Assembly (NCBI GenBank): GCA_035771175.1
Contig: CM069599.1
Location: forward strand, 34,939,562 to 35,003,561
DNA from: Paratinospora sagittata
Taxonomy: Eukaryota; Streptophyta; Magnoliopsida; Ranunculales; Menispermaceae
DNA: 64,000 nucleotides
Direction of reading: 5' to 3'
Part shown: piece by piece, positions 1 through 12,229 of the stretch
How positions within the stretch are numbered: the first letter of the stretch is position 1
Layout: each line of letters opens with the position of its first letter
Position numbers and translations under genes: made by a program
Notes under the pieces: model-generated
Told to the model about the DNA's origin: nothing
The model's database searches: none
The model's input: the letters and a program-made list of their open reading frames with translations, nothing else

Positions 1-662
1 TCTAGATAAATTTTACCCTCTGGTTTAAATTGGAATATAGTATTAGTCTTGTTATCAGGGTTCACTGAGGTTTCTTTGTTATGGAAAATTGGATTATTGA
101 TGAGGTTTTGATGTCATGTTATTGCATTGCTATAGAATCCCAGAGCACTTCCTTGACTACGCGATGAAAGGAGTGTTATGATGTTTTATGGAGGAAGTGA
201 CTTTTGGATTCTGAGTTGAACGACAGTCTCTATCATTTTTAGCAGATTCTTATAAACTTTTTGGGAAGCTGTGGGAGGGTTACACTTGGTTGTATTTTTC
301 ATCTTAATATTTAGGGTCCAGTTTCTACAATGAAAAATATTTGGTACTGTGTTACTCTATCATACTTCCAGTGGAGTCAGGTTTATGGGTTCGTTTTCCA
401 AAAAGTAATTTCATTGGCATCTTAGTGGTGTAGCAGTTGCTTTCAGCATTTGTGCTTTTGATTTCGTGGGACCAAAGTTCCTCCGTTTTTTCCAGGGTTT
501 CCTTTGTTGCCCAGTGGCCCAAGTGAAAGAAAAGTGGTAAGATGAGCAGTAGGAAAGATATCTCCTTCAACTGTGGTCTGCAGGTAAATTCACATTTACA
601 AAAATTCTTGCTAGCATCCCAATTTACTACATGTCATTAAAATGCCTGTTTTGGTTTCATAA

Positions 663-821
663 GGCATTGAAAAGATTCAAAAAAGGGTTGTGAAGAAGAA
701 GTTTCATATTCTCAATCGAGGTTGGCTGGTGAAGGCCCAGGGTTTAGGGGTTGGGATAGTTGATCTTAATGATCAGGATGCTCTTGGGAAGGCCCTGAAG
801 ATTAAGGAATATATAGTCTTA
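663..821 (+). other. Unrecognised open segment, possible exon remnant
   Basis: An uninterrupted 53-codon reading frame with ordinary amino-acid composition (Lys-rich start, then a Gly/Val/Asp-rich stretch). It is preceded by a T-rich tract and an AG that could be a splice acceptor, and is closed by a TAG at 822-824. I do not recognise the protein. No convincing partner exons were found on either side, and the segment lies next to retroelement debris, so it may be an exon of a gene fragment or chance. Confidence 0.2.
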
Positions 822-828
822 TAGGATT

Positions 829-1310
829 TCTGGGAAGAATAATCACATTCTTAAATTAAACATGCTGCAGGTTGCAGAATAAATAGAGAGCTCTACCATG
901 AGATTCTTGATCTTATCTTCCTAACCAACTGGAACAAAAAAGAGGAACAGAAAAAAGATAACAACCTAATCCCTAATATTTAAACAATATATTTTGAATT
1001 TTATTGAGAAGAAAATCTAAACTACTCCTGATTTTTCGGCACTCCCCCTCAAGTTGGAGCATAGATATCTATCGTGCCCAACTTGCTGATTAGTTACTCA
1101 AAATTAGATCGAAGAAGTCCTTTTGTTAAAATGTCTGCCGTTTGTTGTGTCGAAGGAACGAATGGCAAACAAATAACACCAACTTCTAGTTTTTCTTTTA
1201 TAAAGTGTCAATCAATCTCCACATGTTTTGTCCTGTCATGTTGCACTGGATTATGGGCAATACTAATTGCTGCCTTGTTATCACAATATAACTTCATAGG
1301 ATGTTGAAGC
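829..1310 (-). mobile_element. Ty1/copia retrotransposon 3' end (RNase H tail, polypurine tract, LTR start), decayed
   Basis: Read on the minus strand, 1302 down to about 1045 encodes the C-terminal RNase H region of plant Ty1/copia polyproteins: the [14 protein letters not shown] block, then TKHVEID, HFIKEKLE, ADILTKGL and the terminal SKLGxxDIYAPT. In-frame stops interrupt it, one after VEID and one after the LTKGLLRSNFE block, so it is dead. It is followed at once by a polypurine tract (AACTTGAGGGGGAG, reverse complement of about 1038-1052) and then TGCCG, the expected LTR start. The LTR seems to extend down to about 829, but its far boundary is uncertain. No internal region or second LTR was found upstream. 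Confidence 0.8.
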
Positions 1311-1339
1311 TTTCGAACACTTTGAAGATTTTATCGTGT

Positions 1340-2500
1340 TAAAGGTAGAAATAGGGGCATTTGGTTTTTGGAGTATGATTTTACAAGTTCCATGACTTAT
1401 CTCTGTAGTATAAATGTTGGGATCTTGTGTCATATGACCTCTATTTTTTATAGGACAGGTGGGATGCATTTTGTCTTCTCCATAGGTATTAGGTGGTTAT
1501 TTAACTTTAGATGAAGAAGGATTCTTGAAAACAGAGAAGGCAGCTCAAGGTTTTATGTTCCATGAGGTCTTTTGACAAATTTTTGGTGCAATTCTTGGCA
1601 GAAATGAATAAACCAGATTTTTTGCAGGTACGGGCCCCTCTCCTTATTCTTAATTTTGAGGATGGTGTTTTAATTTTGAACCATTGTAAACTGATGATTG
1701 TAGACAAAAGAGGAAGGGCTTGATTTTTGCTATAATGTTATGCATTAGACTTCCTCTCTCTATTTCTCCCCTCCCCTCCCCTCTCCTTTCTCTTTCATTT
1801 CCTTCATTTTTTCATTGTTTTGGCCTCCCAGAAGATATGGGGAGTTCATTTTCATCTTGACTTAGTTGGCCATTTTGGGCAAAGTGTGGGAAGTCTTTGA
1901 ACATTCTGTCAGTAACTTAATGCTATCTTGTTTGTGGAGAGGATGGAATGGTCATTGCTTTAGACATTGGAATTTGTCTGTTAAGTAGATTTGCAAAAGC
2001 CTTTTTAACTGAGGACTCTGTTATTAATGTAAGGTGATTCACCCTTTATCTAGTTGATGGGGGAATGAGAGATGGTGAGGCTTTGGCTCAACATTAATCA
2101 TCTTATTCTTTCACGGAACTTGATCAGGAATTCATCTTCTACTAAGGCAGGAATACTCAATACTTTCCATGTCATACCAAACTACACCTTTTATTTAGCT
2201 CTTACATTTCCCTTTTTATAGACCTTTAAACCCATCAATGCCGTCATTGGTCATTAATGTGGAATAGCCAATCTATCTTGATGCAGCATGATGAATAAGA
2301 ACGGAAGAAGGGAAAGTAGAAGAATAGAAGAGAAGAAACGAATAGTAGTAATCATCCAAGACGTTATTCTCAAAATGCAATAATTGACCATTACATTAGT
2401 ATTTGTGAGCATTAGCTTGTGATTTGACTCACTTAAATTTAGAAACTAGAATCCTACCAATTCGAGAAACTCTATAGTTTTACTATAACAAAAAGGCTGC
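1340..2500. other. Spacer without recognisable gene
   Basis: I see no confident coding sequence. There is a C/T-rich tract near 1750-1800. A short plus-strand stretch around 1510-1570 looks weakly coding but is broken by a stop and fits no family I know. Confidence 0.4.
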
Positions 2501-2504
2501 AAAA

Positions 2505-2600
2505 TTAGAATCCTAGTCAACTCAACTCAACGAAGCTTTTTCCCAACTACATGAATCCACTTCCTCTGCTCCGCTCTACCAACGACTAAGTCTATGTTTG
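2505..2600 (-). repeat. 3' tail of an RTE-type plant LINE, minus orientation
   Basis: The reverse complement reads through the block GTAGTTGGGAAAAAGCTTC and ends in GTTGAGTTGAGTTGA, a simple tail. The same block occurs in plus orientation at 4426-4515, so the two are inverted copies of one family. Plant RTE LINEs end with this conserved 3' block and a TTG-type tail. No reverse transcriptase coding sequence remains attached here. Confidence 0.6.
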
Positions 2601-2609
2601 TATTACAAG

Positions 2610-3540
2610 TAGTTCTATGTTTCTAATTAAAATTAGAATCCTATTAAAAGGATGTACCCAACGCACTTGGGTTCCATTATTGTGGGGTTTGGGGAAGGGA
2701 TGATGTACACAGCCTTGGTCCACATTAGAGAGACTATTGTCAAATTTGAACTTGTGACCTCCAAGTTGCAATGGAACAAACTCCAAGGTCCGCTCTTCAA
2801 AATTAGATTCCCACTATATAACTAAAATTAAGTACTTAGAATTCTGTAATGATTTTCATCAACTCAAGAGAACAATCATGTACCACACATCTATTCTTCC
2901 TTGGGGGTGCAAAATCCCTTAATCTAGTATTGTTTTTCTAGTTTTCCTACCATCCATTAAGCATCTTCATTTTTTTCTATAGCCTGAACTTTATCGAAGG
3001 GTGTATAATGTTCAAAACATCTGTTCTTCTAATTGAGTGTGGAGTCCTTTGAAAGTTTCATGCTTGTTGAGTTGGTATGTGCAAGCCTTAACTGGAGGTG
3101 AGTCCTTTCAAAGTGCATCATAGATGTTTCTTGGAGCTCAGATCTGGTTTCATCTTGCCTTATGTGCTTATCTCAATATCTATCTCCATGTTGATTGCTC
3201 TTAAGTATGCTTTAGAGCAAAGCAAACTGGTGTATTGTTGACTCATGGCCCTCAGTGTGATTGTATATCTATTTTAACCGCTCAATTCATATTTCTTTTT
3301 CTTATTCCCTTCAAGTCAAAACTTCCCAGATAGACACAAGAGGAAAATCATTTTACCATAGTGGCCATCCTCTACATTGGTCATCACTTCTTACTTTTGT
3401 TACCATTATCGTGATTATATCGATGAAAGTTAGCATTACCAAACCGCATACAAAAAAGCCATGCTTTCTCTGCTTCAAATTTAAACGCCGAGAGATACCA
3501 AGGGGTAAAAAATTTCAGATATTTTGAATCAATTATTCTT
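2610..3540. other. Spacer without recognisable gene
   Basis: AT-rich sequence with short open frames only. Nothing here supports a gene call. Confidence 0.35.
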
Positions 3541-3905
3541 CAAGAGGGAGAAATAGGTGAGGATGTGAGCCGTAGAGTTAAAGCAAGATGAGTTGAGTGG
3601 AGAAGTGCTTCTGGAGTATTATATGATCAATCCATCGTATTGAAGTTGAAAGAGGAATTTTATAAAATTGTTGTTAGGCCAATCATGCTTTATGGAGTAG
3701 AATGCTAGAAAACAACATGTTAACAAACTGAGTGTAACAGAAATGCAAATGTTAACAAGGATATGTGCTAAAACATTGAAAGATAAAATTAGAAATGTCA
3801 ATATTCGAAAAATCGTAGAATTATACCCAATTAGAGATAAAATGAGAGAACCTATTAAAGTGGTTAGGAGACATTTGACAAAGACCATTGGATGTGTCAA
3901 TTAAG
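3541..3905 (+). mobile_element. RTE-type LINE reverse transcriptase C-terminal remnant
   Basis: Plus-strand translation shows the well-known tail of plant RTE LINE polyproteins: GEIGEDVSRRVKAR, then VEWRSASGVLYD, LKLKEEFYKIVVRP, MLYGVEC and, after a frameshift, the TEMQMLTRIC and KDKIRN stretches. Trp codons have become stops (after KAR and after VEC) and at least one frameshift is needed, so it is a decayed copy. The matching 3' tail lies downstream at 4426-4515, separated by about 500 bp of unrelated sequence that may be a nested insertion. Confidence 0.75.
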
Positions 3906-3919
3906 AAGAGCGAACTATT

Positions 3920-4420
3920 AACCTGTGTTACTTGAACTCTTCACTTTAGCTCATCATACCCGTGTCCAACACTTCATGATACAACCTGGGTGTGGGATAT
4001 GTGTTTGATACTAGATTTTGGAGTATTACTATGTGGATTCTTCAATGGGAAGAAGAGAGAGCATGAAAGAAGATATTGTCTAATATGTGACAATTCACTA
4101 AGTGAGATAACAAAGAGGACAATAAATGATTGAAAAAAAGAAAAAAAGAAAAAAAGAAAGGAAAGAAGAACATATAATATAAGCTTCATGGTGAACCTAA
4201 CATTTTCCTAGTACACAGATCCAAATTTCGAGACACCTTTTAATTGAGTCCTTGTATCCCAAAATTTGAAAATGAATAAGTTGGACCTCTAGATATGTAC
4301 CCGCATTCGACACCCTTACCCGTGTAACATAGCTATTAACAATACACAGGCCAAGGAATACCTAAAATAACAAAGATAATTAAAAAAGATATAACTACTT
4401 GTAATATAAATGCTGGCTTA
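3920..4420. repeat. Possible nested insertion inside the RTE LINE copy
   Basis: This block separates the RT remnant from its 3' tail. Near its two ends are related phrases around ACCCGTGTCC (about 3957) and ACCCGTGTAAC (about 4319), suggesting an inserted repeat of its own. No coding capacity was seen. Confidence 0.3.
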
Positions 4421-4425
4421 GCCCT

Positions 4426-4515
4426 TGATAGAGTGGAGTGAGGAAGAAGTGGATTGATGTAACTGACCCCATGTAGTTGGGAAAAAGACTTTGTTGAGTT
4501 GAGTTGAGTTTATCA
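4426..4515 (+). repeat. 3' tail of an RTE-type LINE, plus orientation
   Basis: Contains GTAGTTGGGAAAAAGAC followed by the simple tail TTGAGTTGAGTTGAG. It is collinear with the RT remnant at 3541-3905 and an inverted match to 2505-2600. The tail marks the 3' terminus of the LINE. Confidence 0.65.
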
Positions 4516-7293
4516 ATTCCATTTTCTTTTTCTACATATTCAGCGAGGCTGAAGTACTAACCCCAAAAATTTGGTGTTCTCTTTTCTTCTGATAATACTT
4601 GAACCACCAGCAAAACATTCATTCTGGTAGCTGCAATCTTCCAAGTCAAAGTATTCTTGCACTGCATATAATTGGCAACTGCCTGATTCTGCAGAATATT
4701 ACAGATATCTATGTTAATTAAATTTCATCATCACTGCGGCATGCCTCTCACTCCTTTCTCTTTAAGGTCTCTACAACCCAAACCACTTTAAATTTAACAA
4801 AGAGAAAATTGTCTTTCTTTTTGTGCTTTTTGATTCAGCTAGAAATCAAACTTTACCTGACCCCTTGGAAAAGAAAGAAGGAAGCAAAGAGAATGAGGAA
4901 AAAAATAGAGTTGTCTTTGTGCTTTCCAGAAACTCAACAATGTCAACTTTCCTGATAGGTGAATAATCTCTTGGTTCAAAGAGGCCCAAGCTGATTTTGG
5001 CCTAAACGGTCCTTGTGTCTATCTTGGCTTTGGCTGAGTGATGCCATTTTTTTGCCTGAAGGGCTTACTCCTCTTCCTGACCCATTCTTTTCTTTCCTCT
5101 CTTAACTTCCTCTTCGCCCAAAGGAGTTATATTTCGTTCAAAACTCAATTCTTGCATCTAATACTTATCTCACATTTTTTGTTAGAAAAAGAGGTTGATC
5201 CCTTATCATTCATCCTCTTCTTTCTCAATTCACATCCACCTCGTTCCTCTTATACATTTCTTCTATTTGTCTTAGTTTAGTTGCACTTGCTTCTTTGGGA
5301 TCAAATGTGAAATTTCAATCAAAACTGAGTGGAGAACAACCAACTTTCACAATGAGTATTTGAGGCAATTATTAAAGAGCTAAGTGAAGATCAAAATGCA
5401 GCTAAACTGCAGGCTACTGGATCACATTCACTCTTTTAAAGAGGACTTCGAGTGCAGCCAACTAAACATGCATTGAAGAGGAGCAATCTTCACTTAAAAG
5501 ATTCTGAATCACAAGAGATTGATGAGTTTACATTGAGCAACACATAATCACGCCTTTGCTTTCCTAGTTTTCCAAGCATTGCAACTTACTGCTTTGTATG
5601 CCGATTATAGCTTTGATCTTTTTTTTAAAAAAAAATTGTATTTCATACTCTGTATCTGTATTTCTCATCTGCATGATGTAGTTTCCTTGGTGTTGTCACA
5701 CCTGTTTCTTCTCAAATTTCAGTTCTTGTGCAACACTGAACATAGTTACTTCAGATACTCTGGTTGTGAATAATGAAAAATCTGCTACAAGCATACCACA
5801 ATGCTTGGTAGATATTGATTTACTTTCTTACATCTATTTCCTTCCTGATTTTTTTTGTTAGATTAACTGAATCCAAAATCTGTGTCTCCGTCAGGTAGAG
5901 ACTAAACAATTCAGAACAAGTTTTTTTAATACTTTTTCAGTTCAAAACCTTCCTACATGTGGAGAGAGATAAATTGAAGAATACCACCACACACACATAT
6001 TAAAAAAGAAAATCTTTGCAACAAAGGGCTTGAACCCAAGACCTAGCTTCAATACCAAATTAGACTGCCACTAAATCCAAAAGCTAGCTGCTATGCAACA
6101 TTGCAAATCATGCTTACAGCAACACTTTTGAGGTCCTGATTTTAAGTCGGTGGATGTTTTGATAGAAATTTTAAGACTTCTTAGATGACAGGACTATTAT
6201 ATTGTCTAGTCGTCTGACAATGAGGACACTACTATTACATTGTATTTCTTGTTTTTATGCCTGTTTTACTTGGGATTTTATCAATCTTTGCACTTTTTTT
6301 CCATGAGTTTGTAGCTTACATATTTCTACTGCACCTCTGTGAATGATACTTTTGGGTCCAAGGTGTGACATGATAATGCACTTTACAAGAGAAGGTGTCT
6401 TTTCAAACCTGGCTCTTCTTAACAAGTTGGAGATGGTGAGTAGTACTGCTACAAGAAAACCCTCTTTTTTTCTTTTTGCTTGTTGCAAAATTTAAGCTTT
6501 TCCCTTTGGCATGCCTTCACCACTGCAATGTTATTCATTTCATGTTAGTATTTTCTTTGGAAACTGTACATTTAAAGTAGCCACCGTATACGGCCTTGGG
6601 CTTAGCAGTAGGTGACCATCAACTAACAAGACTTCTTGCTGTAAAACATCAGTAATGGTGTAATGGGCATTACAATTATAAGATGGAGGTTTAGACAGAA
6701 ACAAATGGATTTAAAAAGGTGACACATTTCCATGAGTTGCTTTATGATTGCAATTCATATTTGAAAATCATAAGGGTTTCATGTTCTATTTGAGTAGTTT
6801 GTTACTATTGTAGAATTAATTATAGTTCCATCTTCTTTTGATCATTTTGACCACGAACAAGTTACATAATTGGAGGGACACTTAACAAACAACTCAAGAA
6901 AACCAGACACAAGCAGGTATTGTGTATCACAGATTTCTGGGTCTTTTAGAAATAGAGCTAAATTTTTCACTGGTGGTATCAGATGCCCAAATTCATATCA
7001 GCTAAATAGAAAGAAAAGCTATTGACATAAATTCAGTGAACAAACATTTTCATTGAAAGTTTTCAAATGGGTTGATGGTTCCCATGTCAAATATTAGATA
7101 CTGCTTGCTTGCTACTGTTTTGCTAAGACCCATGTATACAGAAAGGGTGTTTTCAGAGCTGCGGCTTATTTGCTGTAAAAGAGCATGTAATATTTATGTA
7201 CAGAGAGACAAATCCCAGATTGTCCAAAGGATTTTACAGAAGCAAATGCTTGTTTTTAGACCCAATGGGTTGTATTTTTTGGAGTGAGAGGAA
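4516..7293. other. Spacer and probable 3' flank of the RING gene; no gene recognised
   Basis: AT-rich with short open frames only. The last few hundred bases probably hold the 3' UTR of the minus-strand RING-H2 gene. An LTR/TRIM-like scrap lies at 5985-6115 and is listed separately. Confidence 0.4.
5985..6115 (-). repeat. LTR/TRIM-like fragment with tRNA-Met primer-site resemblance
   Basis: The reverse complement contains TTTGGTATTGAAGC followed by AGGTCTTGGGTTCAAGCCC. This resembles the TGGTATCAGAGC primer-binding site of plant LTR retroelements plus the phrase that often follows it. There is no coding sequence and no paired LTR was located, so the call rests on this motif alone. Confidence 0.35.
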
Positions 7294-9663
7294 CTAGGAA
7301 GCAACAGCATGAACTTTGCAGATGGGACACCAATTCTTCAACCGCAGCCATTGATGAATGCAAGTGACATGATACCGATGATCACACTGCAACTTACCCA
7401 CTTCATCTCCATCAGTATATTCTTCCTGAAAATAGACATTTCATAGTAAAAAAGGAAGGTGGATTCTAACAAAAATGCTACCAAAAAACAAAATTATCAC
7501 AGAAAAATCCCATAAATTCATAAATTATCTTTCAGAACTTCAAACATTTTCGGGCAACTTCGTTAATATATTGTTTTTTTTTTTTTTTTCCTTTAAGAAA
7601 GCAATAAACTAGGAAGAAAATTACCTGACAAATACTGCATTTAACATCATCATCTGCATGCCCAATACAACCTGCCTCTGGAGGTGCACTTCTGTAGTAG
7701 CTTCTCTTAAGACAATTAGACAATTGTTCTTCTGTAAGGGCTGTACTAACTGTACCCATCTTCTCCCCTAGAGCTAGCAACTCCTGTCAAAACAGTGATG
7801 AAGCAACTATGATGAGCAATTGTTTGGCATCAAACATCAGAAAACAATCAATTTTATGAATCCTTTAAGTGGTTGACAAAAATGGTTGCATCATAAATTG
7901 AAAATATCAAAGGTTAATGAAGATTAACCACAACAGAAAGTAAAGACAACATAAATTTCCAAAAAGAAATGGAGAAGAAGATAAATGGTTCTCTAAACAA
8001 TTATTGTGGTGGCACTGGATGGAATAACAAACCTCATAAGACATGTTATCAATATCAAGTCTCATATCCTGATGATGATCATGGAAACTAATGCCACCAA
8101 AGAACAAATTCGCTTCAAGAACCAACAATTGCTGCATTTTGGCAAAAAGAAACGAGTTCAGGAATCGAGAATTAAAGTGAAATAGTCAAATAGAAAGTAT
8201 CAAAAACCTCATATGTGAGCTCTTCATCTTGTTCAATCCTCTCTAGTGCCAGCAATACCTGCACAAACAAAGCAAAAGAACGCTTCACTTGAAATCGTGT
8301 GGCCCATCCACAATTGCACGATTTTTTCCTTTATCCATAGTTCATTATTGTGAACCCGAAAGTTTAAATATTTACAACCAAATAAATGATGAAACAGAAG
8401 TTTCACAAGAAATGTCACCTCAGCAATCCCATCCATATTAAAGCGTTGGATACCATCTTGATTGATCGAGCCACCACCAAATGGCCCAGTAGTGTCATCT
8501 TCTGAGTAAGCCATTGGTCCATTGCGTAGATTCTCATTTCTACTAAAGCTTCGTCTAGAAGGGTTATGATGAACTGCCGGAGGTTCTACTGCGGCTTGCC
8601 GTGATGGACAGGGCGCACCAGATTCCCTAGTTGACAATTCTGTTTGAGGCAGTTCTGGGATCACAACTGGTGGCTCAGAAAGCGAAGAATCACTGCCATT
8701 GCTATGTTCAGAAATGCTTGACATGGTTTCATTGTTAATTATCCTTCGTGTCCTAACTGATGTAATTTCGTCCCCACGGGGAGGCCAATATCTAGTCCGT
8801 CGTGAAGCGGGTCGAGATAATGGGCGTTCAGATAGAGACAAGCTCGGGTTGGAAAGATAATACCTTTGATTCCCTGAACTTACTCCACTTGATGAACCAC
8901 TTATTAGCTTTTCTCTAACAGAACATTCTCCATCGGGACCTCTTTTAACTCTACTACGACTAGAATCTGAAGATGAACAGCCTGAAGGGAGGACATCGGA
9001 AATGGATGTGCACCCAAGATTTCTAAGACCATACCTAGTTGCTTTACCATACTGACCATAGTTAGAAGGTTTTGAAGCTTGCCCGACGTTTCTAGATGCA
9101 AAAGAAGATTGCATGGAAGAACCTTGAGATGCTGCATGATTTCCCTGTCCAGACCACTTTTGCTTCCGGGTTCTCACATTTGGCGTTACATTGTAGCTAC
9201 CTAATTCTGTATCCATGGAACAACCATTGAGAACTACAGATTCAACATCTTCAGGTTCAAGGACTCCCATTTGAACCTTTGTAGTATTTGAGGTGTTGGG
9301 CTCCAAAACTCTTTTCTCTTCCTCAAGGTTGTTCATTTCTGAAGATATGGTTTCCTTATGTGAAGATGGGTCTGGGAATTTCTGGCGAGGCTTTCTTGTA
9401 TCCGTTATGGCAGAGTATGTTCTTGAAGAGCTTCCAACTATTGCCTTGCCAGTTTTAGAGCGAAAGGAAGAGCTCGAGGGTCTGTCTCTATCAGAGCTAC
9501 CAATTTGGTTGTTTTTAATGGATTTAAGCCTTGTATTGCAACTCTGTCTTTTGCAATAATGAGAGCCTTGTTCCTCACAGTTTGATGCATCTCTTGCAAC
9601 AAGGCCAGACCCTCCAGAAACACCAATCCCAGTAACAGCTCTACTACCATGATCCTCGTCCAT
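7294..9663 (-). CDS. RING-H2 E3 ubiquitin ligase, MBR/RHG1A-like
   Basis: Probable E3 ubiquitin-protein ligase. Five coding exons on the minus strand: 9663-8419, 8258-8208, 8131-8033, 7783-7625 and 7425-7294. All introns are phase 0 GT-AG and the product is 561 residues. The first exon encodes a long Ser/Arg-rich, low-complexity region typical of the MBR1/MBR2 and RHG1A group. The C-terminus is a complete C3H2C3 RING: Cys514, Cys517, Cys532, His534, His537, Cys540, Cys551 and Cys554, with Trp544 (IHQWL) and Trp550 (NWCPIC). A conserved helix-rich block (EQDEELTYE to MSYEELLALGEKMG) precedes the RING, as in the family. The start at 9663 is the first ATG of the exon. It lies 18 bp inside the exon: an acceptor at 9681-9683 shows that the 5' UTR is spliced, and a plausible donor is at 10989-10990. 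The RING would recruit a ubiquitin-charged E2. The substrate is unknown. In Arabidopsis MBR1/2 act on MED25, but orthology to them is not proven here. Confidence 0.92.
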
Positions 9664-9680
9664 GAGTGAGATTATTTGCT

Positions 9681-11770
9681 CTGCATAAATAATTGAAAAC
9701 CTATGTCAAATAAAAATTGAGGTGATGCCACACTGATAAAATTGACACTAGAAGGACCAATGATTTGTTAGTCGGGAAGATGACAATTCACAAATTTGAC
9801 ATAGTTTTTCAATTGAAGAACTATGTCAAACAAAATTTGAGGTTTCCCAGTTTTAATATGGTTTTACAGATTTCTACAAAGACTACCAAACTTCAAGCAT
9901 TTTTCTAGGGAAATGAATTGTCTATATTATTGGATAACCATATAGGGAAAAGAAAAGAGACTATAGTCAGCTGCCAAAACATTTCACTACACCAGGAAAA
10001 TTGAGCTCAGATAGACAACTCCATAAGGCTCATATATCAGAAAGAATAATTGCATGACCTGCACATAGCATTCAAATTCCTAGATAAATAAAGTCAAGCT
10101 GATTATTTACAATTCCATGGCCAAAGAAATATTGTGGCATTGCCATCACAGCAACTCCTAGGAGAATACGCCTTCAAGCATTCAAAGCGAGAGCATGGAG
10201 TGGAGAATTGTTTCTAAAAATAATATGAGAAAGGAAAATCTTCTGGTTTTTGGAATGTGAAAATCTGCTTCTGAAATGTATCATAATTGACATGTAAAAA
10301 TTGAAGCAATTAAGAGTATGACTAGTGCAGTCGTGTTTTATGAAATAAATTGACCGGCTAATCAAAGGCTTTTTTTTTTTCTTGGTCTGACTAAGATGAT
10401 TTCAATATCAAGGAATCCAAAATATTAGACGAGCAAAAACGAAGAAAATCTTAATGTGATAAAAGAAAAATGGTAATTGAAGATGATGATTGACACTGGC
10501 AAAATGGTTTTTTGCTGCCAAAGGCTGCAAGAAGCTGGAGAAAAATAAAATGCTGTATCAGAGATTGAGTTATTAAAAAAAGATATAGGGATGATTAAAT
10601 ATAAAAAGAAGAGAAATTTCAGGTTGACTTCATTCATAAACTCAAACATATGAATTTCATAGCATGATAATATCAGTGTAATCAATAATCAACAAACATG
10701 AAACAAGAAATTCCCATAGCCATTGACCAAAGACATCAAACAAAGCAGCCCCTTCAATGGCTGAAGAACACTATTAAAATCCAGCTCAATTCAGATCATC
10801 AAAATAGAAGAAATTGACTATAACAAGTATTAGAACACAAATGAAAGGTGCCTAATGGCCTCTTGCTTAGAAAGGCATTCCAATTGACCATATAACATGA
10901 TGTGATTTTTAATTACAAATGAAAGTGAAAATCACAGCCCTTTTGGCCTAAAATCTCTAAGGTTGTAGGATCAGGATGAACAGAACTTACCTATCTACTT
11001 TACTATAGAAGAGATTATCCTCAATCACCCACGAAAAGATTATAACAAAATCGATTTGGGTTTTGGTTCTTTCATTCAAAATAAAGAGAAATATAGCCAA
11101 ATGAAAGCAAGACAACAATGATCATAATGAAAATTTAAAAAAAAAAAAAAAAGGAGAAAGTAAAGGGAAGGAATTACATCAAATCACCCACCAAAGAAAA
11201 TAAGATTTTTTTTCTATCTTGGCATCCCTTGAAAGAAAAAGAAAGAAGGAACAACAACAGGAAGAAATCTAAAGAGAAAAAGAGAGAGAGAGGGAAGAGC
11301 ATAAAAGCTGATTTTGCTAAATTTAGGGGGAAAGGTTTCTCTGGTCTGAACACTCATTACTTCTCCATTTATGAATTTTTTTTTCCGGGAGTTCAGGCGT
11401 CAAACAAGCTCAATTTTCCATAAAAATGGAAAAAATGGAGAGAATTAGAAACGATCCAATTTCACCAACAAACTAAATCACAAAAAATAACAAAACCCAT
11501 TTTTTTTAAAAAAAAATCCAACAAAATTCTCTCCTTTTAATATGTGTTCCTTCCCCAAACACTCTCTATTTTTCTTTTTTCTTTTTCATTATAAACAACA
11601 AAATAGGACAATCCATATAGCATATATAATCATACCCTTTTCTCTATTTTCTCTCCGAAAGATGAGAGCTTCTTCTTCTTCTTCTGGCAAAAAATAGAAG
11701 AGTTTCAGCGGCTCTGTGTTTTTTTCCTCAAGGAGAAATGCTCGGTGGTTCTGGAAAAAGATTCAGCCTT
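9681..11770 (-). other. Spliced 5' UTR and leader intron of the RING-H2 gene
   Basis: The acceptor CAG is at 9683-9681 (minus). A candidate donor AG|GTAAGTT lies at 10991/10990. Upstream of it (about 11650-11770) is a CT/TTC-rich stretch of the sort found at plant transcription starts. The exact start site and number of leader exons cannot be fixed from sequence. No other coding potential was seen. Confidence 0.45.
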
Positions 11771-12006
11771 TATCCTTGACAGAGACCATTAATGTAAAGA
11801 CGTCATGAATAAGGGTGATTTTGTAACTTCACTCACAATTTCCATGACTAATTTTGACCTTTTACCGGAATTCGGTGTTGAAGTTAGGTAAGGGATGAGG
11901 ATCAAGTTATCCCAACCAGGAACAGCTTATTTTGATTCCAGATTTAGTTGTTATAGTCACGGAACTGAATGTTGGGTTAGGTACTGAGTAGTCAAAGCAA
12001 TACGGC

Positions 12007-12220
12007 CACGTGGCACGTGTTAGTTTAGTTTAGTTTAAAATGGTCGAGCAATAGCGGGCATAAGCCACGTGGCATTGTGATTATGTTGAGTTTTTATTTA
12101 ATTAAAAGAAAATTAATGTATGATAGTGAGCTCCTGCGTCACGAGATGCTTTTTATTAGGAAAATCTACTCTCTGATGTAAGGGGGCTGATGAGGTGGAG
12201 AGCTCATTGGATGCCACGTG
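12007..12220 (-). promoter_or_regulatory. Cluster of four G-box (CACGTG) elements upstream of the RING-H2 gene
   Basis: CACGTG cores occur at 12007-12012, 12014-12019, 12066-12071 and 12215-12220, mostly in GCCACGTGGC or GCCACGTGTG context. They lie about 240-450 bp upstream of the probable transcription start of the minus-strand RING gene. G-box/ABRE sites bind bZIP and bHLH factors in plants, so ABA- or light-responsive control is plausible but inferred. Confidence 0.55.
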
Positions 12221-12229
12221 TGATTTTAT

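Noticed and set aside
9293..9559. Plus-strand open frame opposite the RING-H2 exon
   Set aside because: Shadow of the minus-strand low-complexity coding exon.
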